From a virus, in IMG/VR virus record IMGVR_UViG_3300031673_016569, positions 1 through 64,000 of that record: a DNA stretch of 64,000 nt; one strand, written 5' to 3'. The notes under the pieces were generated by a model. The model worked only from the letters and a program-made list of their open reading frames with translations. It was not told the DNA's origin and did no database searches. Of this stretch, positions 17,851 through 25,600 are shown in pieces; position 1 is the stretch's first letter; the number at the start of each line of letters is the position of its first letter. The position numbers and the translations under genes are program-made.

Positions 17851-18315
17851 TTACGTCGCCGCAACGACGACGGGCTGCTTGTCCAGATCGAGCGCGACAG
17901 TGACGCGCTGGATGTTGTCCACCGTGCCATCGACGTGAACGAAGCTCGTGACCAGCGCCGAAATGTAATGAACCTCGCCGCTCGGGTAGACCATCCTGAA
18001 AGCGAGGGGATTGTTCGTCTCTACCGCCGTGCGCAGGATGGCCTGCCCTGCGTCTGACGGCACGTTGCCGATCTTGAGCGACATCTGGCCGTAATCCTTC
18101 GAGCCGGGCCGCTTGACCACCACGGCGGTGTCCACGGGAATGAACTTGGTCACCGTTCGCGTCAAGCCGTGGTCGCCGTAGTCCTCGACCTCGCCGATGA
18201 GCGTGTAGATCATGCTGCTCGCGGCGTAGCCGCCGGCGTCGAAGGTCGCGGGGAGGGTAGCGGAAACAGCCAGCGTTGCGCCGGCCAATGATTGAACTGT
18301 GGTTGGTGCAGTCAT
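17851..18315 (-). CDS. Major tail tube protein
   Basis: 154 residues, with an AAAGGAAA ribosome site and a rho-independent terminator upstream, which suggests its own expression unit. The sequence is beta-rich (GLTRTVTKFIPVDTAVVVKRPGS, VTSFVHVDGTVDNIQRVTVALD) as in siphophage tail tubes. It lies between the tail terminator and the chaperones, the standard place for this protein. Confidence 0.8.
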   Translation of the reverse strand: MTAPTTVQSLAGATLAVSATLPATFDAGGYAASSMIYTLIGEVEDYGDHGLTRTVTKFIPVDTAVVVKRPGSKDYGQMSLKIGNVPSDAGQAILRTAVETNNPLAFRMVYPSGEVHYISALVTSFVHVDGTVDNIQRVTVALDLDKQPVVVAAT

Positions 18316-18338
18316 GGCGTTTTCCTTTCAGTTGGCAT

Positions 18339-18371
18339 AAAAAAACCCGCCGGCAACATTTGCGGGGCGGG
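18339..18371 (-). terminator. Rho-independent terminator before the tail tube gene
   Basis: Read on the minus strand: CCCGCC (18371-18366), a loop, GGCGGG (18351-18346), then seven T residues (18345-18339). It would end transcripts from the head-joining genes and separate them from the tail tube gene. Confidence 0.75.
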
Positions 18372-18410
18372 CAGGTTGGAGAAACAGGCGCGGCCTGTTC
18401 CAGCAATTCG

Positions 18411-18818
18411 CTAAGTTGACTCGATGAATTTGACGATGAAGTCCCGGCTCTGCACGAAAATCAGCAGGTCGTCGTCGCGCAGGTCCGGCCCGGCGATCTC
18501 CGGCAGGATGCTGTCTACCGCGATGCCGTTGACGGTGCCGTGGGTGTTCGGGCAGGCTTTGCGCACGAGTTCAAGGATCGACTTCTGATCGGCGTAGCTT
18601 TTGGTTTGCACCGTCACCTGGACGCGCTCGGTCGCCATGACCTCTGCGCTATTCATGGCAACGGTGTTGCGCTCGACGGTGCTGATGTGGCTGATCCCGA
18701 TGGCGGGCAGCACCGTGTCGATCGGGATCACCCCGGCCATGATCTTGCTCGCCGGCACGACCGCAAGCACGGCGGCATCGTTCGCGAGGAGCGATCGGAT
18801 CGCGATGACCCCGCTCAT
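18411..18818 (-). CDS. Tail terminator/completion protein (DUF3168-like)
   Basis: 135 residues. MSGVIAIRSLLANDAAVLAVVPASKI is the usual DUF3168-type start, followed by a core containing VQVTVQTKSYADQKSILELVRKAC. Such proteins cap the tail tube at the head end. It sits between the HK97 gp10-type protein and the tail tube, as expected. Confidence 0.75.
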   Translation of the reverse strand: MSGVIAIRSLLANDAAVLAVVPASKIMAGVIPIDTVLPAIGISHISTVERNTVAMNSAEVMATERVQVTVQTKSYADQKSILELVRKACPNTHGTVNGIAVDSILPEIAGPDLRDDDLLIFVQSRDFIVKFIEST

Positions 18819-18852
18819 GGCGGCGTTTCCTGCTGCTCATAATTCCAGGTCA

Positions 18853-19410
18853 TTATTCGTCGCCCTCAATGAGTATTTCCGCGGTGTCGAGCCCTTCCTT
18901 TTTGGCAAGACGCGTTTTCATGTACTCGGCTGCGGCGATCACCGCCGGCTCGCCCTGGCTGTCCAGGGCCGGGCGCAGGAACGGGTGCGCTTTCATCCCC
19001 GGGTGGTGCACGGACTGATAGAGCAGCCCACCGATTGAGAGCGCGGCCTTGCCTTTGGCCGAAATGGTGTGCGGCACCGCCCCGGTAAATTCGATGATGT
19101 TCGCGTACCAGACATCTGCGCCCCCTTTCGTCTTTCCGCCGACGACCACCCGCGCCATGACGTAGGGCCGGCTGATTTTCGTTCCAATGTGGATGCTGTC
19201 GCGCAGCGCGCCAGCATAGTCGCCGTACTTCGCGGCGCCGCTAGAGCTTGGCGCACCGACCGGCACGTTCGCCTGCGCCTCCGCCATGATGAGCTTGGCG
19301 CCGGCGCGAAGCGCGCCGCGCATCACGTTCAATTCCAGCTTGGGCGGCAGGGTGTCGAGGAGCGCCTGCAATTGCGCAAGGCCAGTGACTTTAATCTCCC
19401 GATCGGCCAT
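18853..19410 (-). CDS. HK97 gp10-like head-tail/tail completion protein
   Basis: 185 residues from the ATG at 19408-19410 (MADREIKVTGLAQLQALLD). The opening, the RGALRAGAKLIMAEAQANVP helix and the APSSSGAAKYGDYAGALRDS loop are characteristic of HK97 gp10 family proteins. Longer upstream reading in the frame is low-complexity and overlaps the head closure gene, so I chose this start. It lies three bases after that gene. Confidence 0.82.
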   Translation of the reverse strand: MADREIKVTGLAQLQALLDTLPPKLELNVMRGALRAGAKLIMAEAQANVPVGAPSSSGAAKYGDYAGALRDSIHIGTKISRPYVMARVVVGGKTKGGADVWYANIIEFTGAVPHTISAKGKAALSIGGLLYQSVHHPGMKAHPFLRPALDSQGEPAVIAAAEYMKTRLAKKEGLDTAEILIEGDE

Positions 19411-19412
19411 TA

Positions 19413-19811
19413 TCAGCTCGAGTATTTTTCGCACATCATTTCGAGCATCCTGCGCCGGCCACGGATCTCGGCCGGGCCGCCGACGATCTGGTAGATGACG
19501 TCGGTGTCGCCGTGCACAGTGATGCGCATAGACGAGTCGATGTCGTTGCGCCAGCGAATCCTGATGCGGGTTTGGTTTCGCGCCACGGCGAGCCCCTGCA
19601 GCACTGACTCCGATCTGCTCGGCAGAGCGTCCTGCACTTCCGCGTGGAACTGCTCGGCCAGCGGCGGGCTCCCGGGCAACACGGCGAGCGGCACCCAAGT
19701 GATTACTTCGGTTCCGTAGTCCGCGTCCTGCGTGACCTGCTTTCGCTCAATGGTGATCAAGCGGTCTAGGGTTCCGGCGGCCACGCGCACCCCTGCCCCA
19801 GAGCCGATCAT
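19413..19811 (-). CDS. Head closure/head-tail adaptor protein
   Basis: 132 residues from the ATG at 19809-19811, which overlaps the methyltransferase stop as ATGA. The core AGTLDRLITIERKQVTQDADYG and the closing DVIYQIVGG-EIRGRRRMLEMMCE fit the phage head-tail joining family (SPP1 gp16/HK97 gp7-type). It would plug the portal after packaging. Confidence 0.8.
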   Translation of the reverse strand: MIGSGAGVRVAAGTLDRLITIERKQVTQDADYGTEVITWVPLAVLPGSPPLAEQFHAEVQDALPSRSESVLQGLAVARNQTRIRIRWRNDIDSSMRITVHGDTDVIYQIVGGPAEIRGRRRMLEMMCEKYSS

Positions 19812-20341
19812 GGCGCGATCCAGTAGCACTGCATCGTGTCGGCGCAATCGACGACATGAAGGCCGGCCGCCTCGATCGCTTTCGCAACGCCTGGACAGTT
19901 CTGCCAGCGATAATCGTCGAACACGGCGATGCCGCCCGAGGCCATGCGCGGGCGCAGCCATACGATCGCGTCGGCGGTGCTTTTTTCAAGGTCCATGTCG
20001 ACGTGCGCGAAGCTGACGCGCTTGTCGAAGGCCTCGGCGGACTGCGGGAACAGGCCGGCGATCAGCGCCACGTTGGCGGGCATCGCGTCTTTGACCGCGG
20101 CAAGCGATGTGTTTGCGAACTCGCCCGGCTTGTGGAAGTCGATTTCGCGCCAGGACTCTTTCGGCAACCCCTCGAACGTGTCGAACCCATAGCACCGCTT
20201 TTCCGGGAAGTCGCCCGCCAGTGCTTTCAACGCGCCGCCCTGGTAGACCCCAAGCTCGACGATGCAGCCGGCGACGGGCCGAACGCTCTCAGCCAAGCGC
20301 AACAGGGACGCGAGCTTTTTCGGTGTGAGCAGAATTTCCAT
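19808..20341 (-). CDS. TylF/MycF-type class I methyltransferase
   Basis: 177 residues. It has a SAM motif IVELGVYQGGALKALA (about residues 27-42), an acidic GFDTFEGLP and DMDLEKST, and ends in a VFDDYRW-CPGVAKAIE stretch, all typical of macrocin O-methyltransferase (TylF/MycF) relatives that act on sugars. It is the third gene of an unusual sugar-related trio inserted in the head module between connector and closure genes, with overlapping ends. The substrate is unknown. Confidence 0.72.
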   Translation of the reverse strand: MEILLTPKKLASLLRLAESVRPVAGCIVELGVYQGGALKALAGDFPEKRCYGFDTFEGLPKESWREIDFHKPGEFANTSLAAVKDAMPANVALIAGLFPQSAEAFDKRVSFAHVDMDLEKSTADAIVWLRPRMASGGIAVFDDYRWQNCPGVAKAIEAAGLHVVDCADTMQCYWIAP

Positions 20342-21272
20342 GATGCTCCGCTATGAAAGTTTCGATCCGCGCGAGTGCGGCCGGAATGTCGATGCTCTTG
20401 TCGTGAGTGCAGTCCGGCGACCAGCACGAGCACGGCTTCACCGGCTCGATTGGTAGCCAAGGCGAATACCTGCCGCCCGCCGAAAACGATTCCTTGCCCT
20501 CGAAGCCGCCGAAGATGCAGATAAGCGGCGTGCTCACGGCCTGCGCGAGCACCGTCATGAATCCGGGCGACGCGAAAACCAGGTCGACCTTTGCGGTGAG
20601 CGCAGCGATGGTTTCCACGTCAAGCTCGCCGTGGTGAAATTCGGCGTCAGCTTTGAACGGTGGCCCGATCAGGTGTTCGCTCACCATCGTCATATCGGCC
20701 AGGCTGATCACGAAGTACCGGTCGCGGATTGCGCAGAGGAGTGCGTGCGATGCCGCCAGGTCTGGATTGCGTGCGATCTTCGCTTGGGCTGATACCCGGT
20801 TCGCTTCTGAAATAGCTACCGGCGGGCGGTAGATCATCAGCGGCCTGCCGTCGCCTAACTCCATGAGCACGGCGTCCGCCTTCACGGCCCACGCGGGTGC
20901 GATTGGCAGACGGAAGTCGCCCACCGCCGCCGCGCCGCACACGTTCGCCATTGTCCCAAGCACCGATCCGTGAAATTGCACTCCACGCGGCATACGGTGC
21001 AAGTAGCCGTTCGTCAGCGTCCGCGCGCCAGGTGGCGGCAGCGTGCGCCCGTACAGCGCGACGGTGCGTTGCTCGTTTTTCGCCATCCAGCCAATCGGCG
21101 ACTTCAATGGCAGCAGATGCAGCTCGGGCATGTCCCAAAAGAGTTGCGGCCAGGACGTTTTCAGCCAGACCTCGTTTTGACGCATCAACTCGCGCACGAT
21201 GGCGCGCTCGTGCAGGTTGTCACCCAGGCCGTGCATCCCGTTAAGGACGAGCGGCGGCAAAGGGGAGGGCAT
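20289..21272 (-). CDS. GT-B/glycosyltransferase 9-like protein
   Basis: 327 residues. The N-terminus LVLNGMHGLGDNLHERAIVRELMRQN is a GT-B opening with a GLGDNLH motif, and the C-terminal half has VDLVFASPGFMTVLAQAVSTPLICIFGG, as in heptosyltransferase-like (GT9) and related phage proteins. A cysteine pair lies near the end (CSCWSPDC). It overlaps the DUF115-like gene upstream by 32 bases and the TylF-type gene downstream by 53. I infer a role in sugar transfer to a phage or host surface component. It could be a degenerate, non-catalytic family member. Confidence 0.65.
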   Translation of the reverse strand: MPSPLPPLVLNGMHGLGDNLHERAIVRELMRQNEVWLKTSWPQLFWDMPELHLLPLKSPIGWMAKNEQRTVALYGRTLPPPGARTLTNGYLHRMPRGVQFHGSVLGTMANVCGAAAVGDFRLPIAPAWAVKADAVLMELGDGRPLMIYRPPVAISEANRVSAQAKIARNPDLAASHALLCAIRDRYFVISLADMTMVSEHLIGPPFKADAEFHHGELDVETIAALTAKVDLVFASPGFMTVLAQAVSTPLICIFGGFEGKESFSAGGRYSPWLPIEPVKPCSCWSPDCTHDKSIDIPAALARIETFIAEHHGNSAHTEKARVPVALG

Positions 21273-21930
21273 CGCTTAACTCCAATTTTGGAAAGCTGTC
21301 GATGGCCGAGCCCGGCGAGCAGTTGAGCACCCGCACACCGGCTGCCTTGATTGCGTTCTCGCCCGCCGAGAAGGCTTTTCGGTATTCGGCATAAGCCGCG
21401 ACGGGCTCACGTTTCGGATGGTCGCCGAACCAATGCGTTTTGCCGGTGGGCTCTCGCGCATCGAATCCGAGCAAGACCACCGTCTTGGCGCCGGCCAGGA
21501 CGGCGATGTTGAGTGCCTGGTAGCCCGAGTTGCTGCCGGTGACGATCTTTTTCGGGTCGAGCGACAATCCGAAGCCATGGCCCCGGCCATTGGCGTTGCG
21601 CAGTATGTGCACCGCCGGATCCCTGATGTTCGCGCCGCTGTCGGAGATCGAGCATTTTTGCCCGGCGAACGACTGAAAGTCCGGACGGTCCTTGTGCCAG
21701 CCCCACCATTCCGAATCGGCGAAGTAGCACACGTCGGCGAACGGCGCCAGGCGGTAGGCGTCGTTGATTGCGATCACGCGCACCGCGCCGGCCTCGCGCG
21801 CCTCGCGCACCTGCTCGACCTGCTCCACGGTCAGACTCGGCCCGCCTCCGATCAGCACCGCCGTCGTTTTGTCCCATTCCCGCGCGACTTCGCTAAACGA
21901 GGAGCCGGGCCCCCGGCGCAAGACGCTCAC
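21241..21930 (-). CDS. Rossmann-like protein of DUF115 type
   Basis: 229 residues. A nucleotide-binding-like opening (TTAVLIGGGPSLTVEQVEQV) is followed by VIAINDAYRLAPFADVCYFAD and ALNIAVLAGAKTVVLLGFD. This pattern is shared with DUF115/MptE-like proteins and with phage proteins that sit beside glycosyltransferases. Function unknown; the glycine-rich loop suggests binding of a nucleotide or nucleotide sugar. It is the first gene of the three-gene cluster. Confidence 0.6.
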   Translation of the reverse strand: MSVLRRGPGSSFSEVAREWDKTTAVLIGGGPSLTVEQVEQVREAREAGAVRVIAINDAYRLAPFADVCYFADSEWWGWHKDRPDFQSFAGQKCSISDSGANIRDPAVHILRNANGRGHGFGLSLDPKKIVTGSNSGYQALNIAVLAGAKTVVLLGFDAREPTGKTHWFGDHPKREPVAAYAEYRKAFSAGENAIKAAGVRVLNCSPGSAIDSFPKLELSDALPFAAARP

Positions 21931-22628
21931 GCGATCGACAGATCGGCGCGCTCCGGCTTGACGATCTGCTGCGCAACATCGAGCAGCAGCGGCATCATCA
22001 CCGGGTCGCGGTCATAATTGGCTTCCGCCCACAGCTTCATGGCCTGCTTGAAGCGCGTCGGCACGACGCTCGCATCCTGTTGCGGACTGCCGAGACGATT
22101 GGCAAACCCGGCTCGGAACGTCACCCGGAAGCCCGCGAAAATACCGGTTGTCGGCCAGGAAATTCCGTTCAAGGGAACCAGGCGCGGCCACTTCGAATTT
22201 GCCTCGCGCAGCTCATAGGTCGCAGGGTCAATCTCCGTCTCGACGCCGGCCTGATCGACCGACACGAAGGAAGTCAGCGCGATGATCGGGGCTTTGCGCA
22301 GCATGATTTCGCCGGATCTCATCCAATGGAGCCAGTCGCGCTCGCCGAACCAGCCACGTCCGAAGCCGAGGCCTGGCGTGTAGCCCGAAACGCGATCACC
22401 CCCGATGGAGTAGCCGCCCAGGCGGCTCCCGAGCGTCAGGCGCCAGGTCTGGTCGATCAGCGCGCGGGCGGTGTAATCCTCGACCCATTCGCGCGCGGCA
22501 ACGATCAGCGTCGTGATGTCGTCATCTTCATCGGTGACGGTCATGAAACAGCGCAGGTGCCGCTTCATTTCATCGAGGGTCACCGGCTCGATGTCCGGTT
22601 GGGTTACACGTTCAAGCGTGAAGTTCAT
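21927..22628 (-). CDS. Head-tail connector (phiE125 gp8-like)
   Basis: 233 residues from the ATG at 22626-22628, which overlaps the collagen-like gene stop. The N-terminus reads IEPVTLDEMKRHLRCFMTVTDEDDDITTLIVAAREWVEDYT, split by eye into the two helices expected of gp6/phiE125 gp8-type adaptors; RALIDQTWRLTL follows. It should form the ring below the portal. A longer upstream reading is basic low-complexity sequence and was not used. Confidence 0.85.
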   Translation of the reverse strand: MNFTLERVTQPDIEPVTLDEMKRHLRCFMTVTDEDDDITTLIVAAREWVEDYTARALIDQTWRLTLGSRLGGYSIGGDRVSGYTPGLGFGRGWFGERDWLHWMRSGEIMLRKAPIIALTSFVSVDQAGVETEIDPATYELREANSKWPRLVPLNGISWPTTGIFAGFRVTFRAGFANRLGSPQQDASVVPTRFKQAMKLWAEANYDRDPVMMPLLLDVAQQIVKPERADLSIA

Positions 22629-23926
22629 TTGAGTCGTACCGGCTCGCGCGCGGCGGGCGGGGCATCCGTTTTGCTGTCCTTGCCGCGCGCACCCTCTTTC
22701 ACCATCAGACGCCAGGCCGCGGAAGTGCCCGGCTTCTCCGTGGTCTTTTCCTGGCAGTGCCAGGCCGAGCCGCCCCAGGTCACCACGTCGCCGCGCTCGA
22801 ATTCGCCCTCGCGCCATACCTCGCGGTACAGAAGCGCGCTGGTCTTGATCTCCCGCACCAGCGTGCGCCCGCTCGTGTAGTGCGTGGTGCGGCGGATCGT
22901 GCGGCCATCGTCCAGCGTTTCCTCGGATTCGTGGTCAATGCCGTTCATGCTGACGACCCAACCGGCTTTTTCCAGGCCGGCGTCGGTGATCGGATCGGTG
23001 TTGCGGATCGCGCGAATGGTGCCGCCACGGTGTTCTGCGAAGGTGCCGCGCGGATAGTTTCTCGCTTCGTCGATCGCAGGCAGGATGTCGATCGCGAGTG
23101 CGTCGCGCCCGGCGTCTCCATCCTTACCGTCGCGCCCGTCGCGACCGAAGGCGCCAGCGGCGCCGGGCTCACCGGGTTTCCCATCCTTGCCCCGGAGCGC
23201 CTCAAGCCATTGGAGCTCCGTACCGGCGAAGCCCTTTTCGACCGCGAGCTCGTAGGCGCTTTTGCCGTTCGCGCCGTCGCGCCCAGGACTGCCGTCTCTG
23301 CCGGGCTCGCCATCGGCGCCCGCTTCGCCAGGATCGCCCTTTTCTCCACGCTCGCCCGCCTGGCCCGACTCACCCGGTGAGCCTGGCAGACCGCGCTCGC
23401 CGACCGCGCCGGGCTCGCCTTTTGCACCCGGTGGACCCTGCTCGCCCGCCGGACCTTGATCGCCCTTTGCGCCGACTTCGCCTGCCGGGCCTGCCTCACC
23501 CTGTGCGCCGGCCTCGCCGCGCTCGCCCTGCGGCCCCGGATCGCCCTTGACGGACTCACCGGGCGCACCGCTGTCGCCCTTTTCGCCGCGTTCGCCGACT
23601 GCGCCGGGCTCACCTCTTGCGCCCGGCTGGCCTTGTTCTCCCGGCTCACCCTTCGCACCACGCTCACCGGGCGTGCCAGGAACGCCTTTTTTCCCGCGCT
23701 CACCGGGCGTCCCGGGCTCGCCTTTTTCTCCGGCCTCGCCGCGCTCGCCCGGCGCGCCCTGGTCGCCAGGGTCGCCAGTGTCACCCTTTGGCCCCGCAGG
23801 AATGGCGCCGAGCTTACGGTCGAACTCGTCAATCCGCGTGGACAGTGGAGATATGGCGCTAGCAACGTAACGCCTGACCGCCTTAATCATCTTTTTTGCG
23901 AGCAACTCGACGTCAGGCAGGTTCAA
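22625..23926 (-). CDS. Collagen-like phage protein with carbohydrate-binding-like tail
   Basis: 433 residues. After a 40-residue helical start come many Gly-X-Y triplets (about residues 43-235), then the phage fibre motif SAYELAVEKGFAGTELQWLE, a second short Gly-X-Y run, and a C-terminal region with GDVVTWGGSAWHCQ, which resembles CBM5/12-type chitin-binding modules. It lies between portal and connector, an uncommon place for a collagen-like protein, so it may decorate the head or neck. The triplets make the DNA highly repetitive and produce long spurious frames on the other strand. Confidence 0.75.
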   Translation of the reverse strand: MNLPDVELLAKKMIKAVRRYVASAISPLSTRIDEFDRKLGAIPAGPKGDTGDPGDQGAPGERGEAGEKGEPGTPGERGKKGVPGTPGERGAKGEPGEQGQPGARGEPGAVGERGEKGDSGAPGESVKGDPGPQGERGEAGAQGEAGPAGEVGAKGDQGPAGEQGPPGAKGEPGAVGERGLPGSPGESGQAGERGEKGDPGEAGADGEPGRDGSPGRDGANGKSAYELAVEKGFAGTELQWLEALRGKDGKPGEPGAAGAFGRDGRDGKDGDAGRDALAIDILPAIDEARNYPRGTFAEHRGGTIRAIRNTDPITDAGLEKAGWVVSMNGIDHESEETLDDGRTIRRTTHYTSGRTLVREIKTSALLYREVWREGEFERGDVVTWGGSAWHCQEKTTEKPGTSAAWRLMVKEGARGKDSKTDAPPAAREPVRLK

Positions 23927-25313
23927 GTTCGAGCCCCTTGATGAATAGCTCGGCGAGCACGGCTGCGTCGATTGAGTCCGCTTTGTCGTTTGCCGCCGCC
24001 GGAACCGGCATGGGCGGCGCCCCCGGCGCGGGCGTCATTTCAGGCTTCGGCGCAGCACCGGCGAACGGATCGGCCTTCGCGTCGCGCTTGGCGAGGGCCG
24101 CGAGCGAGTAATTCTGCTGCTGCAGGTAGGGCGACTCGCCACCGGCAACCGGCTGCATGTTTTCCGCGGCGCGCGCTTCGTTCGGCGACATCCAGCCGCC
24201 GGTGATCGCCTTGCTCTTGGTGTCGTAGCGCGTCGCCGTGTCCATGCGCATGAGCCCGTCCAGGTCGAACTCGGTGTAATAGCCCCCTGGCAGGGACAGG
24301 CCTTCGTCGAGGCACGCCTCCACCGATTCAATGAGGGTCTGCAGGCAGTCGGAGTAGTAGGTCTGGTTGAGCGATTCGACGCTGACGCGCACCGGTTCCG
24401 GCCCGCCGAGCTTGAATAGCGGAACGTGGAAACAGCGCGCGACGTCCTCGACCGTCCATTTCAATTGCTCGATCAACTGCGCTTCGCCCGCTGGGATCGT
24501 CATCGCCTCGTACTTGAGGCCGTCGCCGAGGACCGCGAGGCGCCCGAAGTTGGCACCGCCGTAATTCTCTTCCCAGGCCTTTTTGATGCGTCCCGCGGTC
24601 TCGTCGCTGATCGTGCCGGGCGCCGAGAGCGCCCCGGACGGACGGCTCATGTTGTCGAAGAACTTGGTGCTGTTGCCCTGGATGCGGTTGCCCATGGTCG
24701 CGGACATGCCGCAGGCGTAGATCGGCGAGACGCCGACGAGCGGGTGCCACAGGCAGACCATGCGGTCGTGGATGATTTCGGATGCGGGCACCGTGATCGC
24801 CTCACCGAGCTGCGACAGGTGATCCACGGCGAGCTTGTAATAGACGCTGCCGTCGTCGGCCACGAGCGGGGTGACGCGCTGCGCGTCCAGAATATAGAGG
24901 GTGTTGACGATGCCGCGCGCGTCGCGCTGCTTGAGCGCGAAGGTGTTGCCATAGAGCAGCTTCGACACCACCCACTGCTCCATGAACTTGATGCGGGTCT
25001 GGTAGCGGTTCGGCTTCGAGAGCACCGGCAGAAAGGGCGAAGCGGTCTTAACCTCAGTCGCGATGCCCTTGTCGTCCTGATCGACGAGCTTGATTCTGAG
25101 TTTCCCGATGTCGGCCGCGATGATGGTGACGCAGGCGAACACCGCCGAAAAGGCCAGCACTTCGCGCGGCGCATCGACTTCGATATTGCGCTGCCAGGCG
25201 CCGGCGAAGGACTCCCGGATCAAGCCGAACCAGCCGCCGGTCGAATTGACAGCGGAGAGGGTCTGCGCCTTGACGCGCTGCGCGCGTGCAATGTCGAAGC
25301 CGAAGATGCGCAT
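23913..25313 (-). CDS. HK97-family portal protein
   Basis: 466 residues. The core AFSAVFACVTIIAADIGKLRIKL near residues 54-76, the YGNTFALKQRD element and the RCFHVPLFKLGG segment are HK97-type portal signatures. The C-terminal tail is Pro/Ala-rich. It would form the dodecameric DNA-entry ring. The gene is downstream of the capsid gene, whereas in most HK97-like phages portal precedes protease and capsid. Confidence 0.92.
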   Translation of the reverse strand: MRIFGFDIARAQRVKAQTLSAVNSTGGWFGLIRESFAGAWQRNIEVDAPREVLAFSAVFACVTIIAADIGKLRIKLVDQDDKGIATEVKTASPFLPVLSKPNRYQTRIKFMEQWVVSKLLYGNTFALKQRDARGIVNTLYILDAQRVTPLVADDGSVYYKLAVDHLSQLGEAITVPASEIIHDRMVCLWHPLVGVSPIYACGMSATMGNRIQGNSTKFFDNMSRPSGALSAPGTISDETAGRIKKAWEENYGGANFGRLAVLGDGLKYEAMTIPAGEAQLIEQLKWTVEDVARCFHVPLFKLGGPEPVRVSVESLNQTYYSDCLQTLIESVEACLDEGLSLPGGYYTEFDLDGLMRMDTATRYDTKSKAITGGWMSPNEARAAENMQPVAGGESPYLQQQNYSLAALAKRDAKADPFAGAAPKPEMTPAPGAPPMPVPAAANDKADSIDAAVLAELFIKGLELEPA

Positions 25314-25314
25314 A

Positions 25315-25548
25315 TCAGGCAGCCTTGTGCCTGGTGCTGTATTTGCGTTTTTGCGCGATCACAGCCGCGACGGGTGGGGCCGAAGCGTCCATGTGGCGCG
25401 TTTCGTACTGCCCGCCGGGCTTGGCCAGCTCGGCTCGGCCGAGCAGCTCCAGGGCGCTGACATATTCGTCGTGGGCCTCGAACGCCTCGCCTGCCGCGAT
25501 GGAGCGGCCGTCGTAGACGTGGGCGACTTTGGAGATCATGGTTTTCAT
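25315..25548 (-). CDS. Small head-module protein, function unknown
   Basis: 77 residues from the ATG at 25546-25548, preceded by CAAGGAC as ribosome site. The sequence (MKTMISKVAHVYDGRSIAAGEAFEAHDEYVS, read by eye) has an SH3-like small beta pattern common in small head proteins of siphophages. A longer frame exists upstream but runs through the capsid terminus and the hairpin, so the internal start is preferred. It lies between capsid and portal. Confidence 0.6.
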   Translation of the reverse strand: MKTMISKVAHVYDGRSIAAGEAFEAHDEYVSALELLGRAELAKPGGQYETRHMDASAPPVAAVIAQKRKYSTRHKAA

Positions 25549-25566
25549 GGAAAGTCCTTGAAGAAT

Positions 25567-25592
25567 CGGGCGCGCCTTCGCAGGCGCGCCCG
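25567..25592 (-). terminator. Strong GC hairpin after the capsid gene
   Basis: A perfect 10-bp stem (CGGGCGCGCC with GGCGCGCCCG) and a 6-base loop, 9 bases after the capsid stop on the minus strand. The T-run that follows is weak (GATTCTT), so it may be an inefficient terminator or an mRNA-stabilising end for the capsid message. Confidence 0.6.
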
Positions 25593-25600
25593 CCGAGCTA

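Noticed and set aside
23000-23870. Tandem repeat array or CRISPR
   Set aside because: The periodicity is of 9 bases and encodes Gly-X-Y triplets of one protein; there are no constant repeats with unique spacers.
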